From contig OY735216.1 of NCBI GenBank assembly GCA_963457665.1, positions 47,295,325-47,359,324 on the forward strand: a DNA stretch of 64,000 nt. Direction: 5' to 3'. Both the position numbers and the translations under genes were made by a program. Position 1 is the first letter of the stretch; each line of letters starts with the position of its first letter. The notes under the pieces are model-generated. The model had not been told where the DNA came from and searched no databases. It saw only the letters and a list, made by a program, of their open reading frames with translations. This document shows positions 1 through 11,934 of this stretch, piece by piece. The DNA is from Thysanoteuthis rhombus. Taxonomy: Eukaryota; Mollusca; Cephalopoda; Oegopsida; Thysanoteuthidae.

Positions 1-807
1 ATAATTCTGATCTTTACTTTCTTGGACCGACGGTAATATGGTCTTCACTTTCTTGGACTGACAGTAATTCTGGTCTTCACTTTCTTGGACTGACAGTAAT
101 TCTGGTCTTCACTTTCTTGGACTGACAGTAATTCTGGTCTTCACTTTCTTGGACTGACAGTAATTCAGGTCTTCACTTTCTTGGACTGACAGTAATTCAG
201 GTCTTCACTTTCTTGGACTGACAGTAATTCTGGTCTTCACTTTCTTGGACCGAGGGTAATTCCGGTCTCTACGTTCTTGGGTCGGTGGTAATTCCAGTCT
301 GTACGTTCTTGGGTCGGTGGTAATTCCAGTCTGTACGTTCTTGGGTCGGTGGTAATTCCAGTCTGTACGTTCTTGGGTCGGTGGTAATTCCAGTCTGTAC
401 GTTCTTGGGTCGGTGGTAATTCCAGTCTGTACGTTCTTGGGTCGGTGGTAATTCCAGTCTGTACGTTCTTGGGTCGGTGGTAATTCCAGTCTGTACGTTC
501 TTGGGTCGGTGGTAATTCCAGTCTGTACGTTCTTGGGTCGGTGGTAATTCCAGTCTGTACGTTCTTGGGTCGGTGGTAATTCCAGTCTGTACGTTCTTGG
601 GTCGGTGGTAATTCCAGTCTGTACGTTCTTGGGTCGGTGGTAATTCCAGTCTGTACGTTCTTGGGTCGGTGGTAATTCCAGTCTGTACGTTCTTGGGTCG
701 GTGGTAATTCCAGTCTCTACGTTCTTGGGTCGGTGGTAATTCCAGTCTCTACGTTCTTGGGTCGGTGGTAATTCCAGTCTCTACGTTCTTGGGTCGGTGG
801 TAATTCT
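1..807. repeat. 32-bp minisatellite, two variant blocks, ~25 copies
   Basis: About 25 head-to-tail copies of a 32-bp unit run in from the window edge. Copies at 1-248 carry the variant TGGTCTTCACTTTCTTGGAC followed by TGACAGTAATTC. Copies at ~249-807 carry CCAGTCTGTACGTTCTTGGG followed by TCGGTGGTAATT. Within each block the copies are almost identical, while the blocks differ at about a third of positions, so each looks separately homogenised. The array continues beyond the left edge. There are no unique spacers, so this is not a CRISPR array. An open frame across part of it is a by-product of the 32-bp period. Confidence 0.97.
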
Positions 808-1179
808 GGATCAGTATTTCTGTCTCTACAGTGTGTGTGGAGGTCTGGGTCATCTTGGGAGTTGACCACTGGTCCGGTCCATTGCATTGGTGTTATATTG
901 ATCCGAATAACTATCTCTTGCAACTTCAGTTTTGTAGGGAAAATGCTAACATTACAAGTAGTAATCTTCAGTAGATTACTCATTTAATGTTTCTTCAGGT
1001 TCTTGAAGAATATTCCTTGTTGTTCAAAAGGATTCTGATTCTTTCAAGACTTTTACAAACAGCCTTTGCATTGAGAAATATAAAAATTACATGTTGTTTT
1101 GAGAAAGTCTCAGTTTTTATTTGATTTGAAGTATTTTTGAAAATCTATTTACTTATGTGCTTTAATCTTATTAGAAGGT

Positions 1180-1395
1180 ACTTGTGGCATTGTGGTTAAT
1201 GATGTAAACAATAGAATTAGTGAGTGGAGTTCAACTCTGATCGAACCTGTTTACGTTCGCTTTGCACTAATGCCCTTGAGAAAGGCATAAATCACACCCA
1301 TCATCCCCTGACAATAGGTAATATAACTAGGACAACCAGTTGAGAAGGAGAATTTTGATTCCAAATCAGGGAATGGAGCTCTCTGAAGGTGGTTG
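1180..1395 (+). mobile_element. tRNA-derived SINE, family S, diverged
   Basis: The copy begins with a degenerate tRNA-like head (GTGGCATTGTGGTTAATGAT). It continues into a body module, TTTGCACTAATGCCCTT then GAGAAAGGCATAAATC, that recurs near 22530, 27210, 42380 and 55705. The shared body with a decayed pol III A/B-box head is typical of tRNA-derived SINEs. Confidence 0.75.
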
Positions 1396-1779
1396 GATGT
1401 TAACTTTGATGTCGTTCTGGCTGTTCCTGCAACCAAGCTGATACCGAAGATATGCTCTGTTATCCTTTGGACATTATCAGCTATTCTGAGGTGGGGTGAA
1501 TTCTCTCAATTGGGCACCCATACACTCCACTCTGGCTTGTGCCCTGTAGAGGTTACTTCTGTTTCATTCCATTGTCTATCAAGACTAAAGAAGGCCCTCT
1601 AAATAATCATATCATTTGAACATGCACTGTGGTTAGAAGAGATGCTCTACACTTCCAAGAAAAAAAAAACCCTCAAAATTCATTGAGTAGAATGGAGAAC
1701 ACATTTACCAAACAAAAAACACCATTAGAAAGTTTGATGGCCACAGTATTTCAGAAAACAAAGATATTGCTCGTGGCTA

Positions 1780-2090
1780 AACTGTTTTTGCTACTGACTT
1801 GAAAATTAGCATCAGTACTCTCCTAGACCCCTTAAGATAATGTTAATTTTTTTTTTTTTTTTTTTTTTTTTTAAAGCTTTTTGAGGGTGTTATTTAGACC
1901 GTTTTAATAACATCTTGATTCTCAAGAATCTAGGTTTTTCTCTACTCAATTTTAAATGTTTCCTCCCTTGAAAAACGACAGTGATGACATAAATAGGATT
2001 ATTCTGACCATTCTTCGATTGAATTTTTTTTTACCTGATTTTAAATTTTGACACAACGGTTGTTCAATTATTGACTATGAGGGTGAGTTT
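1780..2090. repeat. Dispersed repeat family E, copy 1
   Basis: This stretch aligns with 44080-44385. Shared blocks include CTTGAAAATTAGCATCAGTACTC, AGAATCTAGGTTTTTCT, AGTGATGACATAAAT and GTTGTTCAATTATTGACTATGA. A 28-bp T run (about 1847-1873) interrupts this copy. No coding potential is seen and the class is not recognised. Confidence 0.7.
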
Positions 2091-2132
2091 TATTTATTAA
2101 AAAATTTTTTTTTTTTTTTTTTCGAATTTCAG

Positions 2133-2239
2133 GTCCCACAGGTCCTGGTGTAGCTGGGTACTTGACATCTGGGGTACGCCCCAATCTTCCTGATGCACCC
2201 CCACCACTAGACACTGGACACCATGACGACTTCCACTGA
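2133..2239 (+). CDS. Possible last coding exon of an unidentified plus-strand gene
   Basis: A run of about 20 T followed by CGAATTTCAG makes a strong-looking 3' splice site just before 2133. The frame entered after two bases reads 34 codons to TGA at 2237-2239. The peptide is proline- and glycine-rich and acidic at the end, with segments GPGVAGYLTSGVRPNLPD and APPPLDTGHHDDFH. The stretch is over 50% GC, unlike its surroundings, as expected for coding sequence. Any earlier exons would lie left of the window, because 1-2130 is filled by repeats. I do not recognise the family. It could instead be part of a mobile element, since the next repeat starts 100 bp on. The gene would be convergent with ICA1. 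Confidence 0.35.
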
Positions 2240-2339
2240 AGAACAATCACTTAAACAAACAAATTGTACTACTTTATTGACATTGAACCTGCTGAGAGTT
2301 CTTTTAATTTTTTTTAAAACTCTCTTTTATTTTCTGTTC

Positions 2340-2765
2340 CACTTTTTGTGACATCATCATCATGTACAGGCAGCAGTGGCCAAAGCCTGCCCCAGAGCGA
2401 TGGCCACACCCTCACAGCGATGGCCACACCCTCACTGACCAAATACACACTGTCCTCCCCCTGGGGACACTGCCGTCTTGCTGCTCCATTACTTTCTTTT
2501 TCCCTCTTCCCAACATTGACTAGCTGGGTTACTAGATTTGGCCAGAAGAGGAGATAATCTGAGACTTATAACGGAGACTTACCCAACGTAGGCCTTGGAA
2601 TTGCATCAGATTTGGATTTTTAGCATGTCTGCCTCAAGAAGCTTGTATTGAACCATCAGACTTGCTCAATTTCCAAATTCAATGCTATTCCAAAGTCTTT
2701 GTTGAGTAAGTCTCTGAAATGAAGCTCGGGTTATGTCTTCTTTCGGCCAAATTTGGCAACCCTGT
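2340..2765. mobile_element. MITE-like family C, copy 1
   Basis: This copy shares about 350 bp with 4250-4605 at high identity, starting TGACATCATCATCATGTACA. It carries an extra tandem copy of the 20-bp unit GCGATGGCCACACCCTCACA. The right part, GATTTGGCCAGAAGAGGAGA to CCAAATTTGGCAACCCTG, is the same inverted-repeat module as 3235-3480 and 10236-10430. Confidence 0.75.
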
Positions 2766-3234
2766 TGACTAGTGAAGTATATGTATACATATATATATAT
2801 ATATACCAATCTTGATTCATGCAATTGAACCAAAAAATAATTAACTCAGAAATCTATAAAAATAAAATTAAAAAAAAAAAAGAAAAATGACCTTTTGTTT
2901 TAAAGGAAAAGATGACGACGACAAATTTTTATCGTTGGTATATACGAACATACTGAAGTGAGTTGTAAAGAAAAAAAAAAAAAAGCAAAAAGATAGATAC
3001 TTATCTAAGTCTGCCCGTGTGGCGAGCCAATTACTTGTGGGAATTCTGTCATATCTCTCCGCAGCCTGGTGACCCCTTCTAGTCCATCTAGGTAACGACT
3101 GTCCTCTGTGGCTAGCTGGCTGGCCGCAAAGGCTGACCTAAACTCAATAAGTATTTAGCTTGTGTATACCTGATACTTCTAATTCACACAAGCCTGGAAG
3201 GAGAGACAGGTCTGGGAACACTCCTAGCTGATCC

Positions 3235-3480
3235 TGACCAGGTTTGCCAGATTTGGTCAGAAATTGATGGAGGGGGATAATCTGAGCTTTATATCAGAGA
3301 CTCACCTAACATCTTTTCAACGTTGGTGAATATGAATATACTGAACGTATTGGAAAAGCGTCTAATCCAGCAATCATGTAGGTCTGCATTAAGAAGCTTC
3401 TAAATAGGATGCTATTCCAATGCCTCTGGAATAAAGTTTGGATTACCTCCCCTTCTGCCCAAATCTGACGACCTTGATTC
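3235..3480. mobile_element. MITE family C, short complete copy
   Basis: The terminal inverted repeats are CCAGGTTTGCCAGATTTGGTCAG on the left and CCCAAATCTGACGACCTTG on the right. The interior shares GGGATAATCTGAG, GACTCACCTAACA and the AAGAAGCTT region with the other family C copies. A size of about 245 bp, TIRs and no coding sequence fit a non-autonomous DNA transposon. Confidence 0.7.
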
Positions 3481-3661
3481 TGATTCTGTAATGTTCCCTC
3501 CCTCTCTCCCTTCGACCCTAATTTCTTTCTTTCTTTCTTTTATGGTATCTGCAGATATTCACTGTACAAAAAGGTGGGTGGAGCCCCTCCCCCAGGCAGC
3601 TCTGACAGCACCCCACTGTCATTATGTCGTTATGTTGTTCTGTTTGGATATACCTTAGCTG

Positions 3662-3667
3662 AATAAA
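3662..3667 (+). promoter_or_regulatory. Possible polyadenylation signal, plus strand
   Basis: An AATAAA hexamer lies about 1.4 kb beyond the possible exon at 2133-2239 and is followed within 15 bp by an A-rich run. If that exon is real, this is one candidate 3' end. A chance hexamer is equally likely in such AT-rich DNA. Confidence 0.15.
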
Positions 3668-4114
3668 TGGGGGTAGGCCAAAAAAAAACAAAACGTTTTG
3701 TCATCTGTTTTACTATGCTGTGACCACAGAAGAGGGTTGATTCTTGGTTTCAGTGTGTACAATGGAGATAACTCTTAAAAGCTGTGAAATGAATTAATGA
3801 TGAACTCTCCTGTCAAAGAAAAACAAGCAAATACATAATCACTTTATTGCTATGAAGTGCACAAATAAAATGAATAAAACCTAATTCCATACGAACCTCC
3901 AATGTTTAACACACTCATCCATTAATTATTGAAAATGGATCACAAATAATTTAATCTATTCAAAGCAATAACAATGTAATTAATTTCATTTACTTGTTTT
4001 TTCTTTGACAAGGGAGATAATCCTCACTTCATTTCAAGGCTAATAGAAATTATCTCCATTTCACATGAGGAAACTAGGAATCTACCAAATATATATTTAC
4101 TATATATATTTACT

Positions 4115-4252
4115 CAAACTAATGTCCTCATCTAGGTTGCTATAGTGGCAATATTTCAGATGTTGTACCTTCTGGCATTCTCTAAATGACTGTTGTTGTT
4201 GGAAACCTTGGGACTGAACCCTTCATTCTATCCACGGGGGGTAGATTGTCCC
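4115..4252. repeat. Dispersed repeat family G, copy 1
   Basis: It shares GTCCTCATCTAGGTTGCTATA, a TTGTACCTTCT block and the ending TTGTCCCAATTTTTG region with 13905-14260. It abuts the second family C copy. The class is not recognised. Confidence 0.5.
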
Positions 4253-4605
4253 AATTTTTGTGATATCATCATCATGTACAGGCAGCAGTGGCCAACGCCT
4301 GCCCCAGAGCAATGGCCACACCCTCACTGATGAAATACACACTGTCCTCCCCCTGGGGACACTGCCGTCTTGCTGCTCCATTACTTTCTTTTTCCCCTCT
4401 TTCCAACATTGACTAGTTGGGTTACTAGATTTGGCCAGAAGAGGAGATAATCTGAGACTTATAATGGAGACTTACCCAACGTAGGCCTTGGAATTGCATC
4501 AGATTTGGATTTTGAGCATGTCTGCCTCAAGAGACTAGTATTGAATCACCAGATTTGCTCAATTTCCAAATTCAATGCTATTCCAAAGTCTCTCTTCTCA
4601 TTCCG
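4253..4605. mobile_element. MITE-like family C, copy 3
   Basis: This copy is nearly identical to 2345-2700, apart from lacking the extra 20-bp unit and some single-base changes. High identity to a copy 1.9 kb away suggests recent activity or a local duplication. Confidence 0.75.
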
Positions 4606-4619
4606 CTGCCCATATTTGA

Positions 4620-5204
4620 GGATATCTTGTTTCATTTGATTCTTCTCTAAGCGTTTGCTGACTAGGAAACCCACCTAATCAGAGTGGAACTGATACATAT
4701 CATGTAGTACCAGTGAATACTTGTTGTTTTGCTAACCGTATCCTTGAGGTTATGTAAGTGTTTCGGTACATTTACACAATGAAAGGTTAACAAAAGGTAT
4801 TAACAACTAAAATTCTTGTACTCATTTTTGGTAAAAAATGAAATCGACACATCAGCAGTAGTTGTAGTTATATTAGCAGCAGCCTGCAAACAAACACATG
4901 CATGCATACACATACACACACGCTTTCAGCTGTCTGTTGTATCTGAAACAGATCGGGACATCACAAATTATAATGATTTAATACTTAACACCAAAGGAAT
5001 GAAAGAAAATTCAGATGCTTTGTGTATTGTGAAACCATAGATATTAATTCTAGATCACCGTATTCCTCAGATGATTAGACACATTTTTTTGTTCTTGTAA
5101 AATGCCCTAAAAAATCACTGTATCTTTGTACTTGAAGGTGAAATCAACTCAAGGGAGGAATTTGCCCACCCTAACAAACCCCAGTATAGTAAGCTATTTG
5201 ATGG

Positions 5205-5242
<38 letters not shown>

Positions 5243-6155
5243 ATCTTAATTATTTGATGTAGCATTTTATCAGCTGGGAATTGAATAACTTTTTAAAAAA
5301 GATGTGGGGGGGGCAAATTATGTCTGGAAACAAAAGGCAATTTTAAAGAATGAATATTTTTATTTTAGAAACTTATCAATGGTTATTAATTGCTTTCTTT
5401 TAATAATTTTATTAAGCAATTTTCATCCCTGGCACTGTCATTCATTCACTCTCAGTGTCTGTCCTTGTCATGTGATTTTCTAAGTTGGATAACTTTATAC
5501 AACTTGATATATTTCAATGATATTTCGCATGTAGGCTTATGGAGAGATTCTACCAGGGTAATGGTGAATTATGGCCAATATGATTGTTTACATTTTATAA
5601 ACAAAAATGTTTTTGTTTACTATTGTGAAATTTCTCAGATCTTGACCAATTTCGCTGAAATTTGGCTATAATTTTGTCAAAACCCCAGGATTTGAAAAAT
5701 TGGTGATTTACAATTGATCTTATGGTTATTTACTTCTAAAATGTAAACAAACAATATGTCAGCATGCAATAAATTTTGAACTTTGAAACTGCTGAACCAA
5801 TTAGGATGAAAATTGTTGTACAAGTCCTTGGGCACCTAATTACTGAAATTTAATTAATTAAAATGAAATCAGGTGTCTCTGAGTTAGTGGTCCTAATAAA
5901 TAACTAATTGTCTCTCTCACTATTTCGACCATTTTCTGTCAGGGTCCTTTTTATACTGTCGAGACTGAAACTAGGGATCGTGCAAAACTCCTGAATGTTT
6001 CACAATCAGTGAAGTAATGGTTAACAAGCTTATGATAATAACCATCACTACTGTAATTAGTCTGATCCTCAGTGGATACCCCACTTATGTGGCCTTGTGA
6101 TAAATTTAGCTAAAGTTGGTAAATATGAAGTATATTCTGCTTCAGTTGTAACATT
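4620..6155. other. Intergenic, no gene or clear repeat recognised
   Basis: The stretch is AT-rich, with a T run near 5210-5238 and a short CACACA patch near 4910. Open frames of 60-93 codons here show no recognisable family, no splice context and no codon signal. Confidence 0.5.
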
Positions 6156-6159
6156 GTAT

Positions 6160-8345
6160 ATATCAGGGGTGGCTAAGTTGTTTAAAAGCCACGTATGATT
6201 TTTTTTTTTTTTTTTTTCATGTTCAAGAACCGCAACATATATTTCAAAAATCATATTTATAAATATACTGCCACATAGTTTTACACTCCGAAGTAAAATA
6301 ATAAATCTCCGCTTGTCAAAGGAATTTATTGAATTGAGGTGGATGGTGCTGAGAATAGTGTAATGTTTTTACTTTACAAATTTCATCATTGAGAAGAAAG
6401 ATTCGCTGCAGTAAGTTGTCCCAAAAACAGGAGTCGAGGCCTGTTTTCTGAAGATTAGGATACTCAGCTTCCGGGGTTTGTTCCCTGAAGTCAGTTAGAG
6501 ATCATCTTTTATTGCTCCAAATCCACAACCTTCTGCTGCTCAATAAGTTCTGTTTCTATTGAAACATCCTCTGAAACAAAAGGTGCAATAAACAGGACAT
6601 TGATCTGAAAAGGATTCATTTAGTTTCCCAAACCTGCTCTCAAAATCATTAAGTGTTTCTCTGTTCTCTTTGTGCTGTTTCAATTCAGTCTTTTTTAAGA
6701 AATTTTATTTTATTGTGGAAACTCAAGTGTCTGGGCAAGTTCTATAACTTTCTTTCCTTGAAGTGTCAGATTTAAATGTTTGGGGTGCTGTGTTACATCT
6801 GTAAAGAACATCAGGACCCATGTGTGATCTAGTTTTGGCTGATTCATCTCCTTTTCTGAAAGCAATGATTGGTTCAAAAAGAGCAACAAATTTAGTTGAT
6901 AGCCATCTTACAATGCAGTAGAATAAAATGTCATTTGGCTTCTCTTCTTGATAAAATTTCAAAATTCATTATGTGTTTTTGGACTTGTCTAAATAAAACT
7001 CACAATTTCTAAAACACAATTGTAGGACATCGTTGAACTTGGAGAGCTTGTTTACTAAATGACCAGTGAATAATGAACAATTCAGTATAATTGGGATCTT
7101 GAGTCAAGAGCCCAGCCTTTTGACCAACCATAGCTGGTTTTCTGTCTGCTGCTATATTCTCAAATTTATGTAGTGATACCTGAGCATTTTATTATGTGTT
7201 CTCAAATCCTTTTTTTAAATTTTTAATTTATGTCAATACCTTTTCTGGTTCTTTTTAAGCTTATCAAGTCCAAAGATTTTTTTTTTTCTTACATTTCCAT
7301 CATTTGTAACATAGTCTTCAACAAGCTCTATTTGTTCACTATCTTGAATTTCTGTAAATTCATCCGATGTTTGTTCATATCATTCAGTACCACAATCGTG
7401 TTCATTGCTTATATCAGAAATGTCTAGAGTTAGTGTGGCGGGAGATGAAAATTTGTTCTATTACTTAGAGTTTTCTGGAGTGAGAATTGCAATAGCCCTA
7501 GTATTCTTTACACATTCTCTGTGACTGTAAAGAAATTGCCTTTAAGCAATATAACAAAGCTAGCTTCAGTCACTTTGCTAGCAATGGAAAAACAGGCTAA
7601 TTTATTGAGTGACCGAGTTAGATTTCAACATTTTTATCTTATTTCTTTACAGTACTGATTCTGAGGGAAATTTGGAAGCAACTTTTTTTATGGTTAGATT
7701 CATGGTGACGCTTTGAAATAGTGGCTTTAAAGTGGTCAATGCTCGTATGACTCTTCACCTTTTTACTGCCACCATTAAAGGCAGAATGGAAAATTTTTGT
7801 TCTTGACTTCTGTTGCTCAGTCATTTCAAACAAGGGCTCTATAACTTGACTTGAGTAAATGAAAAATTTTCACCTAAAAATCAGTCTTAAATATTCTTTG
7901 ATCACAAAAGCAGATGTAATTTTTAATGCCTTAAGTTCAATTACCATATGTTTTTTTCTTTTTTCTTTCAAACTGATCATATCAAAGAATATTATAATCA
8001 GTTGTAATTCACTTTGTCTACATTTAATGAAAATAGTATCTATTGAAATTCAAGATGTGACGACACACAACTGTATCATAGCTGTCTAAAATACATTTGT
8101 ATCGTATTCAGCAAGTTTAAACCATAGACAAAACATTAGGATGGAGATTGCCAATTGCCCATATGTTAACTCTAGTTGATTTTTTTGTTCCTTCCAGTAA
8201 GTTGCTGTAGATACAATCAATTCACTTTGGAATAGCTACACACATTCTCACTATTCAAACTTCACTAAACAAATATGGTTGACGCACTATATCAGCTGTG
8301 ACTTGATGATTCAAGATTTGCGAGCCGCAGTTTATATATATGAGA
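6160..8345 (-). mobile_element. Decayed hAT-like DNA transposon
   Basis: The left end, ATATCAGGGGTGGCTAAGTT then GTTTAAAAGCCAC, resembles the CAGGGGTGG...AAA...CCAC ends of many hAT elements. The right end near 8318 has TTTGCGAGCCGCAG. On the minus strand a fragment at 6962-6850 reads DILFYCIVRWLSTKFVALFE, which matches the conserved VRWLS segment of ZBED/GTF2IRD2-like hAT transposases. A second minus-strand open stretch at 7833-7639 may be its zinc-finger side. Frames are broken throughout, so no active transposase is present. The boundaries are approximate. Confidence 0.6.
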
Positions 8346-8754
8346 TTATGTATGGTTACATTTAAATGTTAGCCATTAATTTTTCTAAAGTATGTCCTGC
8401 AGTGTTCAAAATCAAGAGCTTAGGGAGTAATTCAATTCTGAAACTGACATATAATGTACTAATATATTTCTTTTGATATCGCACTTAGTGTTCATTGATT
8501 GGTTTTCATTTATAGTTTTGTTGGTGTCACATTATGTAGAATCAAAAAGGTTTCTTTTAGAAATAAGATGTCATGTTTAATGCTTCAAGAAATGTTGAAT
8601 TGTAAAGATCTTTTGAAAAAAAACAAAAAAGACTTGATTTTTTTTTTTTTTTCCCAAGTCTAACATTTGAGAGATTCTAATATATTTCTGTTATTCACGT
8701 GATAAAGGCATTGAAAAAATGTACATGTATATAAAAAATGCAATGCTAGTACTA

Positions 8755-8985
8755 CAGGTCCAGTTAGTCACTCAATAGAAACCATCACGACCCATCTTCT
8801 TACTACATGTCTGGTTGGGGGTGATCAATAAATACATTCTCTCCAGATGAGAGAAGTATTTACAAAAACCATAACATTTTTTTTTCTCAAAATGTTGAAA
8901 TTTTGGCCCTCTAGTTCAATTGATGCCGTCTGCATGTGTGATACATACATATCCAGCCAGACCCACTTGGAAACTAATGTTGATG
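8755..8985. repeat. Dispersed repeat family B, copy 1
   Basis: The copy starts near GTCCAGTTAGTCACTCAATA and ends near ATACATATCCAGCCAGACCCA. It shares GGGGGTGATCAATAAA and GCCCTCTAG blocks with copies at 23925, 24775 and, inverted, 36225-36620. Confidence 0.65.
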
Positions 8986-8989
8986 GTTT

Positions 8990-10235
8990 CTAAAGACTAA
9001 TGGTGGAACTGTTATCTATGTAATCTGTACATAGCTGTCAAGATTCAATTAACATAGACTCAAGATTATATTTGGTTTACTTATAGGAAATCACACGTAA
9101 CAATGTTTCCACAAATAAGCAATTCTAGTATTTCATCTTTGTTAATTAAAAGCCTTCAAGATTTTTTACATGAAAATCATTGTACTGCATTCATTTGTTA
9201 ATAATGCTTTTTCCCCAGATTTTTTAAATTTAGAAAAAAAAAAGTTACTCTTTTTTTCCGTGGCTATATTTGGGATGGCATGAGTGAAAGTATATAACTT
9301 TTATCCAAGCTAACTGATGTGTAACAGTTTAAATCACAATAATAATGTAACATTTTTCCAGAGTAATGATAATATATTAAACGATCATTATCATTCACAA
9401 GAATGCATTAAAGTCGTAAATTGTTTGTTACTGGTGCAAGTATTGATATCCGTTGCATGAAATGATCTTAATGAAAAGTCAGTATAATTTACACTAGAGA
9501 TGTATTTAATATTACCCATAAGCAGTCTATATAATACATGAGTATATAATATGTTGACTTTTCCTCGTCTTTGATCATTTTTCACAATATTTTGTCCGTG
9601 TCCCCCTCCAGCTGGTGTTTTTTTGATGTTGAATCTATTTCCTGTGGAACTGATTCTCCCCTCCTGCTATGCATGTCATAGTTCCAACATTCAAATGAAG
9701 GCTGGAGGGTAGACGGCTGAAATGAACGGCAAAGACCAGGAACAGTCTGATTAAAACACTAACAGATTTCAGATAAGAATCGTCGCAAGATACTTTCTCA
9801 TGCTAAGAACCCAGTAGGAGAGTAAAAGAAAAAAAAAAAAAAGAAGTTTTTTTTTCCAAAATAAAACAAGTCAAGACTGAAGGATAAATATTAATTTTTA
9901 ATACCAGATGTAAAGAGTCTTGTTTGAAGTCCAGATCAGATTCTAGGATCAGTTGGTCCAGATGCACACATACACACACACTCATGCACACGCAGAACAG
10001 GGCATGAAGTCAATGGACCCTGGTGCTGGCAAAACATCACCCCACACACAAACATACTTGTTCACGCGTCATATGCACTATGGAAGTGATAGAAAAACCT
10101 TTCAAACAAAAAACAATGAAAATATAGCCGTCAGGGTCGGCTGGTGTGGAGATATTCGATAGCAACAAGAGGGGAGGAGGTCTACGAGAACAAGTCCCTC
10201 AAGACAAAAAGATCAACAAATGTTTGTACACAGTT
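8990..10235. other. Intergenic, nothing recognised
   Basis: The region is AT-rich, with poly-A/T runs and a CACACA tract near 9966-9990. No splice-flanked open frame or known protein motif is visible. Confidence 0.5.
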
Positions 10236-10430
10236 TGGAGGGTTGCCAGATTGGATGACAAGGAGAGATAATTTAATTTTCATTTCTTGAGACTTACCCA
10301 ACACAGGCATTGGGAAATAGAGCTAGTCTAGAAGCAGAGGCTTGATACCGGCCTCTGTTATGCAAGTCTGGGAGATGAAGGTCGGATTATCTGCCCTTGT
10401 TGCCAAACCTAGCGGCCCTGGTTGGAGGAA
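10236..10430. mobile_element. MITE family C, diverged copy
   Basis: The ends are inverted: GGGTTGCCAGATTGGATGAC on the left and TTGCCAAACCTAGCGGCCCT on the right. GAGATAATTTAA, GAGACTTACCCAAC and GGATTATCTGCCC match the family C interior. Confidence 0.65.
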
Positions 10431-11049
10431 TGGAGGTTTTTTTTTTGTTTTTGTTTTTTAAACATAGCAAATGACAACAGCCTCACCACATGAAGCAGGC
10501 CAACTGGATTGTAAAAATAGACAAATGATCAACCCAACAAATTTGTGGATTGGGAGCAGCTGATGCAACCAATTAAGTTGGTATTGGACAAAAAGATGCC
10601 ACAACATTCTGGGACTGCTGAAGGGGAGAAAAAAAAAAAAAGAAAAGAAGAAATCCTGTGTCCATGACACAAATGTGGACTGTAGAAAGAGAACCCGTCA
10701 AACTGTTACAAGGTTTTTTTTTGTTTTTTTTTTATCCTTCAACTTGGCACTATCCCTTAGATGTTCGTTTTTTTTTTATAGTTACAAGAAATTTAAAAAT
10801 CTTTTTTTCAATCTAGCCATTGGGCGCTGGAAACAATAGCAGCAACAATAACAGAAGAGTGTATTTTAAAAGCATTTAAATGTACTGATTTTTGTGTGTG
10901 TAATCTTTGAAAAACTTGCTTCAGGACTATTACAGCCAGTTACACAAATCCCCGATGGTGGAAGAACTGATGTCTTTTCCAGAGAAAGAAACAGATTATG
11001 GGGTTTTGAACAGAATAAATAGAAACTCTTCTCTTCCCCCCCGAATAAA

Positions 11050-11283
11050 GTTACTGTATTTCCCGGGTGATAAGACTTTTTTTCCCCCTGAAAAATATTT
11101 GATAATAGATCCAAAATGTGGTTAGATGTGAAAGAAAAAAAATGACACCTCCGAGTTGGCAACTTGGACTAGCTATGAGAAACTATTTAATCATCAAATA
11201 TTCCCCCCCCCCAATACTTTTGTCTATTTTTACAATCCAGCTAATTATGGGGTGTATGTTACCAGCTGGGAAATACAGTATTT
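11050..11283. mobile_element. MITE with TACTGTATTTCCC termini
   Basis: TTACTGTATTTCCCGGGTGA on the left faces ACCAGCTGGGAAATACAGTA on the right, an inverted match of about 14 bp over 234 bp. The interior has C and G homopolymer runs and no coding sequence. Confidence 0.6.
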
Positions 11284-11934
11284 ATAGGGGCGGGGGGGGG
11301 GGGAGAGAAAAGATTAAAACAATGAGAGGATATCCAGTTCCATCTTAATTTGAAAGACTGAAAAAGAGAAAAAAATCTTGGAGAAATGAGGAGGTTATCT
11401 TTGTTTTCCCTAAATCTGAAATAAGTAAAGTTAGTCATCCACCAGGATAATTCATAGAGTAAATAAAGCTGCAGTGACCCCAACCCCCTCTCGAATTTGA
11501 TGACAATTACTCCGCAAAAAGGTTCCAAAATTTATTTCAACACTTGGAGAAAAATAAACATAATGAAAGGCCAAGGACCAAATTACCATATTCGCCAGCA
11601 TATTAGAAGCACATTTAATTAAAAACAAAAAAAAAAAAAAAAAAACTTGGTAAATATTACAGTGTGTCCAATGACTAGGGGCCCATCTCCCAAAGCTTGT
11701 AATGGGCAGCTATGGAGTTGTAGGCCAGCAAATACAGTATCTTTTTTTTTGTTAATTTTCTTATAGGACCTAGAAAAGAGAGAGAAGCCCACACGGGATT
11801 GGAATCTGATGAGATAGAAACGAAGAAGAGATTTTGAAATTATAAAATTAAAACTTCATGCTTTGTATTTGTACAGGGGGTGGGGAAGGGTCAGCCACAG
11901 ACAAAAGATCTTCATTTCCTAAAATCAGATGTGA

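Noticed and set aside
1..807. Regular 32-bp repeat as a CRISPR array
   Set aside because: Units are directly abutting with no unique spacers, and the host is an animal.
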